From assembly GCA_010093515.1 (NCBI GenBank), contig MU001685.1, positions 62,001 to 126,000 of the forward strand: DNA of 64,000 nt, in the 5' to 3' direction. The notes below the pieces were generated by a model. That model had not been told where the DNA came from, searched no databases, and saw nothing but the letters and a program-made list of their open reading frames with translations. The DNA is from Lineolata rhizophorae (lineage: Eukaryota; Ascomycota; Dothideomycetes; Lineolatales; Lineolataceae). Positions 45,916 through 56,719 of the stretch are shown here, in pieces. The position numbers and the translations under genes are program-made. The first letter of the stretch is position 1; every line of letters starts with the position of its first letter.

Positions 45916-47543
45916 TCAATACACACCCGGCACAATCCTCCACCTCACCCGCCTACAGTACTCGTCCCAATCCGCGCCGTACTTCCTCCGACACTTCTCC
46001 TCGTCCCTGCGCTCCCTGTGCACCAGCAGGACGGCGAAATACGCCAGGTAGAAGTAGGTGACGAGCATGCCCCAGCCCCTGGCGTCGCCCGGGTCGAGGC
46101 CCAGCCTGACGGGCGCGCCGCCCGGCGCCGGGGTCCCGTAGCGCACCACGAAGCCGGCGAGGCCCGTGGGCAGCGCGTAGGCCCACGACATGAGCCAGTC
46201 GCCGAGGTAGTTGACGTGGCGGGCGGTGCCCCACCAGCCGCCGGTCAGGAGCTTGCTGCCGGCCGCCGTCTCCATGTACGCGAGGTGGCTGACCTTGGGG
46301 TCGGCCGGGTCGGTGCGGAACCGGTTCTTCTCGTTGTTGGCGGCGCGGAAGAGCGCGTAGCCGGAGCCCTGGACGGCCAGCACGGCGGCCACGCCCCAGG
46401 GCCCGAGCGCGACCGGGTGCATGGCCAGGTAGCGGGCCTGGACGCAGTAGACGAAGGGCACCCAGACGAGGTCGCCGAAGGCGAGCATGAAGCCGAAGCC
46501 GTCGCCGATGACGTCGACGGTGGTCAGGATGGCGGGCTCCATGTACAGCGCGTCGAAGACGTAGACGGCCTGGCTGAAGACGACGAGCAGGATGCTGTCC
46601 GTCACGACGCCGTGCGCCCGGTACTGCCGCGCCACGAAGGCCAGGTCCAGGACCACCCAGCCCAGCATCCCCGGCCGCAGCTCCATGAAGGCCTTGATGT
46701 CCACCTCGCCGAACACGGGCAGCGAAACCCGCGGGTTCAGCTCCCGCCCGATGAACCAGTCGTACACCATGTTGCCGCTGTGCCCGCCCGCGGCGAGCTC
46801 GCGCCGCGCCGGGTTTGGCGTCGCCGGCACGGAGAAGGACCGCACGTACACGAAGGTGGCGAGCAGGTTCGCGATGATCAGGTTCGACGTCAGCAGCGGG
46901 ATGAAGTTGTCCCAGATGAAGGGCCAGACGGGGAAGTCGGCTCCCTGGGCGAGGGTGCCGGCGGCGAGGAGCGAGCAGATGAAGAGCGCCGAGGAGAAGG
47001 CTGTTGCGAACCGGCGAGCCGACTAGTTAGAAACCTTCTCTCCAGGAATGGCAGAGTGGGTTGTTTAGGGGATGAGGGGCTTCGCTCCGCACCATTGAGC
47101 CTGTATTTCAGCCTCCCGCCGCTCCGCAGCTCGACGCCTTCCACCTCCGTCGCCGGCAGCAACGCGTACGTCGCCAGGCTCAACAGGTAGTAGCCCAGAG
47201 TCGCGAGGAACGCCTGGCCGTTCAGCAGCGTCGAGGGGCCATGCCAGCCCACGTCGGCCTTCAGCTTGTCCAGGGTGAGCGAGCTCGGGTGCAGAAGCGA
47301 GGGGGCGGGGCAGCCGGACACATCGTTGCAGGCGAAGGCGAGAACGTAGGCGACGAAGGGGGAGCCGAGGGAGATACCTAGGGCGCCGATGCTGCGAGAT
47401 AGAGGACGAGACGGTTAGCGTGCGCTAGCATAGTACGCGGGGATGGCGGAGGAGAGAGAGAACGGTGTGCAGTGGACTTACGGCCCGCCGAATTCGTAGC
47501 CGTGCTTTTCGGGCGCCGAGGAAGAGCTCTTGTCGCGCGCCAT
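45916..47543 (-). CDS. ERG24: C-14 sterol reductase (ERG24/erg-3)
   Basis: Three exons, 47543-47482, 47391-47093 and 47000-45916, give 481 residues with in-frame junctions. The third exon joins as RLN-AFSSALF. The protein starts with EFGGP-IGALGISLGSPF, typical of the ERG4/ERG24 family. It has about eight to nine membrane helices and a large conserved C-terminal half: MVYDWFIGRELNPR, AHGVVTDSILL, NNEKNRFRTDP, GGWWGTARHVNYLGDWLMSWAYALPTG and the final DEEKCRRKYGADWDEYCRRVRWRIVPGVY segment (last residues RIVPGVY). This enzyme reduces the C14-C15 double bond left after CYP51 demethylation in ergosterol synthesis at the ER, using NADPH. The DWLMSW region and the overall pattern favour ERG24 over ERG4. 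Confidence 0.9.
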
Positions 47544-48251
47544 GGGGGTGGTGTCAAATTGTCGAGCTAGGTATCCCGGCGCAGCTGGATTAAATATCCG
47601 TGGCAGAAGACGCTCGCTGCGCGACTGTCAGGGCCGGATCCCGCGGTTCCTGATCGTACGGTCCGTGACGGGCGCGGGCCCGAGGGGGTCAGTCGAGTTT
47701 GGAGCGCTGCGATTCGCCAGAGCCGCTCTCGGAAGCTGAGCTCCCGCTGGAGAGGCGCCAAGCGTGCGCGTCGAGCTCGGGGCCGGGGTGCGCTGTCCGT
47801 CCTGCAGGTCCCGACGAGCCAGTTGCCAGCGCTCCGCGGCTTGTAGAATGCACGATGCTGAAGCTCGGCCAGAAACGGCGGCCGGCTTGGGTTGCGAGAT
47901 CCCGCCTTGCGCTTCTGCGGCCTGCGCCGTCTCGTCTCGCATGTGCCCACGGCGGCTGATCCGCGCCCGCATTCGGGCTCCGGTTGCATCATCGACTCCG
48001 CCAGCTCCATCGCGACCAGCGCAACACCATCGGCCGTGATGACGCGCATATGCCCTCCAGCGCCACGACTGGCACCCGGCCGCCGCCGGCGATATGCTGC
48101 GCATTTCTTTTAGATCATTGGCCGCAACCGGCTCAATTGGCACCCAACGCCCATCAAACTCCGACCCCTAAGCATCTACACATCCACACTCTGCACGCGA
48201 ACAGCCTTGACCCCTCGATCCGCCGCTGAACGCTCCTCGAGCCTGCCAAAA
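47544..48251. promoter_or_regulatory. Divergent promoter, sterol reductase and photolyase
   Basis: These 708 nt lie between the two divergent start codons. An inverted CCAAT box (ATTGG) lies at about 48117 and another at about 48137 on the photolyase side. The DNA is GC-rich, so the long frames over it on both strands are chance. Shared control of the pair is possible but not shown. Confidence 0.5.
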
Positions 48252-50485
48252 ATGCCTCCTAAGAGTAGCCGCGGCAGCACCGAGGCGCGGCCGCGCCCGA
48301 GGGTGCTCTATTGGTTCCGCACCGACCTGCGCCTGCACGACTCGCCGGCGCTGCACGCCGCGCTCGAGCTCGACCCCGAGTGCTTCTGCCCGGTCTTCAC
48401 CTGGGACCCGCACTATGTGTACCGCACGAGAGCCGGGCCGAACCGGTGGCAGTTCCTGTGCGTCCTCACGATGCCGAACACCTCCACCGCAAGCCGCACC
48501 GCAACACTAACCCGAGCCGCGCTCGCCCTCCCCGCCCTGCCCCCCGCAGCATCGACTCCCTAACCCACCTGTCCCACGCCCTCACCGCCCTCCACCCCTC
48601 GCAGACCCTCCTTGTCCTCCGCGGCCCGCCCCTCGCCCTCCTCGCCGCCCTCCTCGCCGCCCACCGCATCACCCACCTCGCCTTCGAGCCCGACCCGGAC
48701 CCGCGCGCCGCCGCCCGCGACGCCCGCGTCCGCGCCCTCGCCCAGGCCCGCGGCGTCGCCCTCGTCAACGGCGACCGCCCGGGCCGCACCCTCTGGGACC
48801 CCGCCGCCCTGGTCGCCGCCAACGCCGGCCGGCCCACGACGTCGCTCGCGCAGCTGCGGCGCGCGGCCGCCGCGCTCGCCGCCGCCGCCGAGCCGCCGCG
48901 CCCGCTGGCCCGGCCAGAGCGCCTGCCGCCGCCGCCGCCCGAGCGCCCGTCGCCGGCCGACCTCGAGCGCGCCGACCCCGACGTCGCGGCGGGGCGGGCG
49001 CCAGACGAGGGCCTCGGCGCCGACGTCAACGCCGCGCTGCGGGCCCGGCCCGAGAGGTCGTACGCGGGCGGCGCGGCCGGGCCCCGCGCCGACTTCGCCG
49101 TCCCGGCGCTCGAGGAGCTGGGCTTCGCGGCCGGGGCGGCGACGACGCCGCTGCGCGGCGGCGAGGGCGAGGCCCTGGCCCGGCTCGGCGCCGTGGCGGG
49201 CGACGCGGCGTTCGCGGCCCGGTTCGCGAAGCCGGCGACGGCGCCGACGGCGCTGGGCTTCGGGCCCGAGGAGAACGGCACGACGGGGCTGTCGCCGTAC
49301 TTGCATTTCGGGTGTCTTGGGGTGCGGGAGTTTTGGTGGAGGGTTCAGGGGGTGGTCGAGGAGTATGAGGGGCGGGGCAAGCGGGAGGGCGGCGGAGCGG
49401 CAAAGGCGACGCGGCCGCCGGAGAGCCTGGCCGGGCAGCTGCTGTTCAGGGAGATGTATTTCGCGGCGCAGGCGGCGCTGGGGGAGCGCTTCGGCCGCAC
49501 CGTCGGCAACGACATCGTGCGCTTCGTGCCGTGGCATCTGCCCTCCAAACTGGCCGGGCCGAACGGCGACGGGAGCGGTCTTGCGCCAGCCGACGCGCCC
49601 GGCCCCGACGACGACGCCGACGCCTACCGCGTCGACTCGCCGCAGGCCCACGCGTGGTTCCGCCGCTGGCGCGCCGGCACCACGGGCTTCCCGTGGATCG
49701 ACGCGCTGATGCGGCAGCTGCGGCGCGACGGGTGGGTGCACCACCTGGGCCGGCACGCGCTCGCGTGCTTCCTGACGCGCGGCGGGTGCTACGTCGACTG
49801 GGAGCGCGGGGCGCGCGTCTTCGAGGAGCTCCTGCTCGACCACGAGCCGGCGTGCAACGCGGGCAACTGGATGTGGCTGAGCTGCACCGCGTTCGAGAGC
49901 CGCTTCTTCCGCTGCTACAGCCCGGTCGCGTTCCCGAAGAGGTGGGATCGGGAGGGCAGGTTCGTCAAGAGGTGGGTCCCGGAGCTGGGCGGGTTCCCGG
50001 AGAGGTTTGTGTACGAGCCGTGGAACGCGCCGGCGGAGGTGCAGCGCAAGGCCGGCTGCGCGATCAGAGGCGACGGGTTAAGCCCCGTCGAGGACGACGC
50101 CGGCGATGGCTTGCAGTCCTATCCGGAACCCATGTTCGACTTCGCCGAGCGGCGCGACGTCTGCATCCGTGCGATGAAGAAGGCGTATCGCGTTGGGTTG
50201 TTCGGCAACGACGAGCGCGTCTTGGACGGGTCCTGGAGGCGGTTGTTCGACGATGAGGCCGAGGGGCCGACGGAGGGCGAGGAGGGCCCGCCTGGGGCGG
50301 GCGGAATGGCGCATGAGGAGGCGACGGGGGAGGAGGAGATTGATGGGGGGCAGCGGGAGGATGATGGTGGTGGAGAGGAGGTTAGCGAGCCTGATGGGAA
50401 AGGAAAAGGGAAGAGAGGAGCGGCGAGGAAGAGGCAGGCTAGTCAGACCACGTTGGACGGACATGTCGAGAAGGCGAAGAAGTAA
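48252..50485 (+). CDS. Cryptochrome/(6-4) photolyase family flavoprotein
   Basis: Two exons, 48252-48457 and 48550-50485, give 713 residues. The junction reads NRWQFL-IDSLTHLSHAL, as in (6-4) photolyases and animal cryptochromes. The antenna-domain start is VLYWFRTDLRLHDSPAL. The FAD domain has LSPYLHFGCL, QLLFREMYF, GFPWIDALMRQLRRDGWVHHLGRH, NAGNWMWLS and YEPWNAP. The HH pair in WVHHLGRH is the site of the catalytic histidines in (6-4) photolyases, which supports DNA-repair activity driven by blue light with FAD. A 120-residue acidic tail follows and ends in a basic patch (KRGAARKRQ), a likely nuclear signal, then QTTLDGHV. Residues about 130-330 are extremely Ala/Arg/Pro-rich, reflecting local GC above 75%. 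It could serve both repair and signalling, as in fungal PHL1-type proteins. Confidence 0.9.
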
Positions 50486-53400
50486 GGCTGGGTCTAGGGT
50501 TGCCGTTGTAGTTATCCGAGAAGAGTCAGTGGTACGAAGACCGTTCAACGCACAGAAAATTCGATGCGGGAGCTCGAAAGTAGTGATTGAACGACTTTTA
50601 CTTGCAACCCTAACTTTTCTTTGAACTGTTATCGGAGCGATAAGTAGCCTTTACAGGGATCTAGGTATGTCAAAAGTATAGGTCTACTAAGTGTTTAAGA
50701 CATCAGCAGGCGGCCTAGTAACTATAACATGTAGTCAAGGGGATATAGAATTTCTATAATTCCGAGAGCCTGTTAGCACGTTAATAGGGTAGCAACAGCG
50801 TACTATCTAAGGACATTTCCGAATGCCTTTTGAGATACATGCCACGCTTAAAATGATTCCGCCTAAGTAAAACTAAAAGGAGAGTTAACAGATGCTGGGA
50901 AATCGTGCGTGCTCGGGGACATACTACGTACATCATCAACAATAACTATTTTGAATTTCTAGTCCTTTACGAGGTGGATATCAATTGGCCGTGGCCACGC
51001 AGTGACTATCGCATGACCGCTTGAGGCTATCATCCGCTCACAAACTAGGTTCCTCCATCCAATAGATGTGCGTAGCAGAAGCATGGCAAACAAGCCTATC
51101 TAGATCTCCAAGTATGGATTGGCGTTGTCGCGAGCTGAAGCACACTGGACCTTCTCAAAGTCGGCATAAAGACTGAATGACTTGGAATAGAAATCTTCCA
51201 GCTTCTAGCGAGAGATGTACACCATTAATGCGAGCGTGTAAAATGGACGAGGGGCTGAAACGGAACTGACAGCGCCGACCGTCGCAATTGTCGAGGCCGA
51301 AAGCTGGTGGAGCGTTTGGCGCTGCTGAAGACACATGTATTCCGTGTGTACTTGAAGTTACCCTGATTCGGTCTGTTCTCACTTGGGTCATCCACATGGG
51401 TTGTACGGACGTGTAACCAGCTCGTCGCTGTAGACGAAGAATGAAGTAGGCATGGTTAGAGCGGAGTGGAGATATATGTGCATTTTAGGACTGTGTTGGT
51501 CAGGAGGGTTCTTCTTCTATCATAATGAGCGATGATTTCGCGGACAACCTTCTGATCAGCACAGAACGTACCGGAAAGTTATAACCCCGGGAGTACGTTG
51601 TCTGTCTGTGCGCGAACTCATGCTCTGACCTGGTTTGGTTCAACACAGTAGTGGGGCCTGCTTAGGATTACGGAGACGGGGAGTTGAATATTCAGATAAA
51701 GACTGAATTTTTCTAGCAGTAACTTCAAGAAGATCAGAAAATTTTTGTCCGAAGCGTTGAGGCAGGTTGTTGGTGCGCATGGCAAACTTAGAATTGCAAG
51801 GTCTCGTGTTCTGGAGGGCTGAGTCGACATCCGAAATGTTTCATTACCACTAAGGACTGCGACGAAGTCTCTAAAGGAAAGCAAGCGTTTCTCCATTAGC
51901 AAATACTATGAGTTTTACAACTCTTAGCCGCCAGTAGCCGCCAGTCGTGGAGGCACCGCCTCAGCCCCGCCGTCAATTTTAGGTAGGTAGGCATGTAACA
52001 GCTTTCGACGCCAAGCACCGGAGCCATCTAGTACTCGCCGGTTACTTCAACGCTTCCACTATTCACAAGTCGCCGTCGCTCGCCGCACCACCACCCGCCG
52101 GCTGTTTTAGCGCGAGGCTGATTCCTCCAGCGCGGCCTTACTTTTCTCTGCGTGTCCTCTACCTAGACAAGCTTTCCGCCGCTCGTCCTCCAGGCGCCAG
52201 GCGCCAATCTGGCGTTCGCCCGCGGCAGATTGTTGGTGCAATGACGCCCCGTGGCGCGCCATGGACCCCTTCCTAACGCCCGCCGCTGGCGGAGCAATGT
52301 CGCCCCGAATGTAGCGCTGCTACAACGGCATCCCGCGCCAACAAGACACGGGTCGCTCGTTTTGACAGTACGGAGGAGAGTACGGAGGGCAGTCGACGCC
52401 CTACGCCCTACCGAGGAGGTGCGCGCGCGAGCAATGTAGTCGGACGGCTGAGTTTTCGCAAATGACTCCGCGCCGGTGGGCGGAACGTTTCGCGGCCGCG
52501 GTCCAAACGCTCGCAGCTGACGTGCTATCAATAACCCGTCAACCTTGGTTGGTTTAAAGCAAGCGCTGTGAAGCTTTGAGCTGTTGTCTTGGCGTAGTCT
52601 GCACCGCGCCCATATTCTGGGCAGGGGGGCTTAGCATGATCTCGGCACGGAGGATGGCGGTGGACGAAACCAGATGGTTCGCTGAATGTTGTGGTACTGG
52701 GTATGTGCAACACGGCGGGATGGGACGCTGTATGTAAAATTGGCTTCAGGCGACTTTGGGCTAGACTGGTCTGGTGTGTCACTCCCACGGGCCAATTCGC
52801 GAATCGGGACCAGGGCCAACCCTCCTTTGTTGCCAATGATTTCCACCGTGGGTTGGTCACTAGGATCTCTTCCCGTTGCGACTTTCCCGAAGCTGCGCGA
52901 AGGTCTCCCGTTGCCATCGACTATTGCAAGCGTGCCTTGGATCACTGGAGCTCCGCGCCAGGTCGAAATGCTGTTGTTTCCCCACCGCATCAGAGCGCGG
53001 CGGATGTTGGACCGCCAGGCGTTTCGAAGCTCGAAGTTCGCTTGCGAGCAGCACGTCGAACGCGGGAATCGGGGTCGCCGTAGCCCCTGTCCTGGCTCGT
53101 GTGCACTAGACTGATCTTCACTGGTGAACCTCCCCCACGGCAAACGCCCAATTTCCACCGATGCGGCTCTGCTGCTCGGGATCATTATGCTAAGGTAAAT
53201 CGGTTCGGCGAGAGGGTGCTCAGGGAGCCAAATTTGGCCAAGCGCTGCCGACCTGCTTGCAAGGGGGTTGCGAGTGGGCATCTAGGTCACTGAACTGTCA
53301 CAGCAAATCGCCTCCAGCACCATCTTGGCGGGGCCTTTGACGAGATCATGTCCGGGGCGGCCAGCCAACAGAGCTCTGCCAATTGTCCGACCCGGCCATG

Positions 53401-53974
53401 TCCGCACGCGATGCTCTCGACCTCCGCATGCCTTAGGTCCTATGGAGAAGAGGCGCGGTCCAGCCGGTCTAGGTAGATAGACCTTTGTGAATCTTGATTT
53501 CGAGCCGAAAAAGAAAATCGTTCCACGGCGCAGAAACGAGCGCCCGCGTCGTGCGATGCACTGCCACCGCCGCCACGGTGCAGGCACACACGAATGGCGG
53601 CCAATGGGTGAATTCTGGTCTAGCGCCCAGAACGCATGGCGCCGGCTTGGGTAGCGGAGGTGCATGATGCCCTTGTCCCGGTTTGTCGTCTACCATTTCC
53701 GCTTTTGGCAGTGCGGCTGGCTTGTCGACACGGCACCGGTCTCCCATGGACGTCGCACAGTCTCAGGAGATCTCCTCGTGCCCATTATTAAACTGCATCT
53801 TTCCCCTCTGCACTCCGTGGTCTGTTCTCTGGTCAGTATCCGGTATCCTGGTACCGGTCGTTCAGTCTTTTCTACCGACATACCTTTTTCTTCGTACACT
53901 TCTCTTTAACCAATCTTCTTTAAACCTCCTAGTAGTAAGAAGTTGAACGGAACGATCTGTCCACAGACGACATC
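50486..53974. other. 3.5-kb region with no recognised gene
   Basis: It lies between two plus-strand genes. Part 50600-51900 is AT-richer; 52000-53600 is GC-richer with frames of up to 216 codons on the minus strand that overlap open frames on the plus strand and have no recognisable domains. Short direct repeats occur near 51927 (TAGCCGCCAG twice) and 52190 (CAGGCGC twice), and TAGGTAGGTAGG near 51980. The last few hundred nt should be the MARVEL gene promoter. Confidence 0.45.
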
Positions 53975-55016
53975 ATGAGGGCCCACGTCGTGAATGCCCC
54001 TATGTGGGTCTACGTTTTCAAGTGCCTGCAGCTTGCAATTGCAGTGGCAGTCCTGGCAACATCTGCCTACGCTATTTCAGCAGTTGCTTACAATGTTCAA
54101 ATCCTGGCACTCTTCACTGTAAGTCAATCAGTAACCTAATGTGAGTGTAGCAAGCAGATTTAACTCTCCTAAATAGGCCCTCGCAACCATGATCATCACC
54201 ATCTACTACTTGGTTACTTTCAAGGGCGCCCCCAAGGCTTACAACATGTGGGCCGTCCTCGCCCTCGAGGTTTTCGCTATCATCTTCTGGCTTGTTTCCA
54301 TGGCGACTCTAGCCTATCTTGCCGCGGCCCTCACCCTGTCCGGCGCCGACTATGATGATGACTATTACCTCTACAACGACGACTACTACTACTCGGCCCG
54401 GAGCCTGATGTCTCGCGCGGCGAAGCATTTCTCCAAGCGCCAGTACTACTACTACACGTACTACACGATCAATCTTACGGCGTACCGCAACGTGACGGCC
54501 GTGGGCGCCGCTCTCTGCGCGTTGAACCTGTACGTCTCCCGGTCACCTTGCTCACTCACCGCCCGCCGCGACTAACTCTTCCTCTCGTCCAGCGTCTTCT
54601 TCGTCGTGACCCTCATCGGCTTCAGCATCTTCCTGCACCGCCATCGCAAGGCTGGCCTCCCACAGAACCCGTACAACAGTTCCTCCTCGCCCAACGACGG
54701 CGTCGCCACCACCACCCAGACCGTGACGCCGCAGAAGATGGAAGCCGCCAGCACGGCACCCCAGTACCACCAGCTGCCAGCGCAGCAGCAGCAGCCGATG
54801 GCCCCCCCGCAGCCCGCCACGTCCCCCAGTTCGGCCTCCATGTACGGCCAGCCTCAGCAGCAGCAGCAGCAGCCGTACCCGCCGCCGTCGGCGTCGCCCG
54901 CGCCCCTGTACCCGGCGCAGCAGAGCCAGTTCCCGCAGGTGGCGACGCCGCCGCCGCCGCAGCCGCAGCCCATGGCGCCGCAGCCCGTCTATCAGCAGGG
55001 GTACGTGCAGCAGTGA
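53975..55016 (+). CDS. MARVEL-domain membrane protein
   Basis: Three exons, 53975-54118, 54177-54529 and 54593-55016, give 306 residues with GT-AG junctions in frame. Four membrane helices form the MARVEL unit: residues about 11-35 (YVFKCLQLAIAVAVLATSAY), 40-62, 72-100 (WAVLALEVFAIIFWLVSMAT) and 152-178 (NVTAVGAALCALNLVFFVV). The loop between helices 3 and 4 is rich in Asp and Tyr (DYDDDYYLYNDDYYY) and the cytosolic C-terminal tail of about 120 residues is Pro/Gln-rich. MARVEL proteins organise membrane domains and vesicle or eisosome-type structures; the particular role is not known. Upstream, CCACAG at 53961-53966 could be the acceptor of a leader intron. Confidence 0.85.
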
Positions 55017-56719
55017 GTCAGGTAACGCTGTAAAGGCGAAAGGATAGCGTGACCTTTTTGTAGAGCTTTTCTCGTCTCGGTGTTCTCTTGTTTAGTGGAA
55101 TCCTCGTGGTGTCCGTGGGAATTTGGTTCGCCGGATGGTGCGCGGAGCGTGGTGCCGTAGGGATTGCGAGCTTTTCTCTCGCTTTTGAACGCGGCGATGG
55201 AAGGTGTTTGTTTCGCCTGGGGACGACTGGCTGGGTAGCGGATAGGGGCGATATGGAATCTCGAAGTCGTGGATGTCACATGTGAAAATTGCGATAATCA
55301 TATACCCACATTGTTCAAAGTCACATTAATTCCGAACCTATTCTCCTGTTCGCAGGTAAAGTGAAGACCAGGGCGTGTCCGCGTCCGGATGACGCTCCGG
55401 CAAATCCCTACGTCGATCCAGTGGTCCGGATCCTCCCACGGGACCGTGCCCTGGTCGGCTTACTGAGAACCTTTCTTCGACTTCATTTGATGCTCTGCTG
55501 TCTGTAATCGATTCCTAAATGGCCTGTATCGCCTTCTCTGTGGAGCACATCGTATCACACGATCACGTTCCGGCGGGCGATCGTAATCGTCGCATTTGGC
55601 GCAGGAGATCAGCGGACCCTCTCCAATTTCCTAGAGCCTTTCAGGAGTTTTTTGTTAATGTAGCCCCTCAAAAGCTTCCAGACCTGTACCAAAAGAAAAC
55701 GAGCTTAACAAATTCCAGGGGCACCCAATGGTCACATGGTGTCCTCCACCACTCGTACAGTTTAAACAGCTGCTATTTTAAAAGGCCAAGCAAAATAGCC
55801 CTTGTCTGGCCCGGCCGCTCGGGCGGCTTGGCAAGGTTTTCCCGCAACAAGCAGCAACATTAGCGAAATGCCCGGGGCCTAGACGCGGCTGTCCCGCATG
55901 CTACATATCATTTTTAGCTACAAGTCAACCGTGTGGAATAGCCAACCTCTCGATTGCCTAAATTTCGGCTATCGCTTTCCTCGCACTCATCTCCTTATAC
56001 AGACTTAACAAGGTTCTCGCGCCTATTGTTGGGCGCTACGCGCCTTGGCAACTTTTTGACTTTTGCTTTCCCGTCTCTGCTTTTGCGCAGTCGGATAGAG
56101 GAAGGATTCTTGTTATTTCTTTTTTGCATCCTGCGTTTAATTGCCTCGTTCACTAAAACATCCTGGCTCTTTTTGCGCCATGGGCGATTCGAGAACGCCC
56201 CGCCGTTCTCGCGGCTTGGTCCATCGTTATCAACGACCTTTTGCATCCGTCGCGTTGTCTCGTGCGGCTTGGCCACTGCACCCATTCGCTGCAGTTCCTA
56301 CTCGCACGTTGACTTTGCCATCTATCTGCACGAATGTCTATGCCCCGCGGTCGTACGATCCGGCGCCGTTGAACCTATAACGGACGCCGAGCGGTCTTCG
56401 CGCCGCGCTAGCTGGCCCGCCCGCTCTCCTATCGCCTCGTACTCGCCCAATCCCTGCAAACCCCCCAGTACTGTGTTGTTAGGCAATGGTCGAATAGTAG
56501 AGATCGTCCGAACCAGGTTTCGAGTCGATATGCACGGGATCTATACGATTCGCGGTTGATTAGCAAGGGCCGCGGAGATGCAGTTGGATTAACTGCTTGG
56601 GTTCCTAGCAGCTACTTAGATACGCGGCCCAAAGCCGCGAGGAGGAGTGTTAAGACACGGACCGTGCCACTTTCCCTGTCATTGTTGGTGGCGTCTTTGG
56701 GTTTGCAACGACGGTGACC
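55017..56719. other. Intergenic region, no gene seen
   Basis: About 1.7 kb. A 201-codon plus-strand frame at 55954-56559 is Ser/Arg/Leu-rich without domain features and is probably chance. The region should hold the promoter and leader of the next gene. Confidence 0.45.

Noticed and set aside
46018-47190. 390-codon plus-strand frame opposite ERG24
   Set aside because: It is the antisense shadow of a recognised gene, rich in Glu/Val/Arg/His without domains.
48560-49843. 427-codon minus-strand frame opposite the photolyase
   Set aside because: It is a shadow frame caused by extreme GC content in the photolyase gene.
52631-53281. 216-codon minus-strand frame
   Set aside because: It has no recognisable domain, the plus strand is open at the same place, and no splice-linked exons were found.
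55954-56559. 201-codon plus-strand frame upstream of the 910-residue protein gene
   Set aside because: It is Ser/Arg-rich without domains; most likely promoter or leader sequence.
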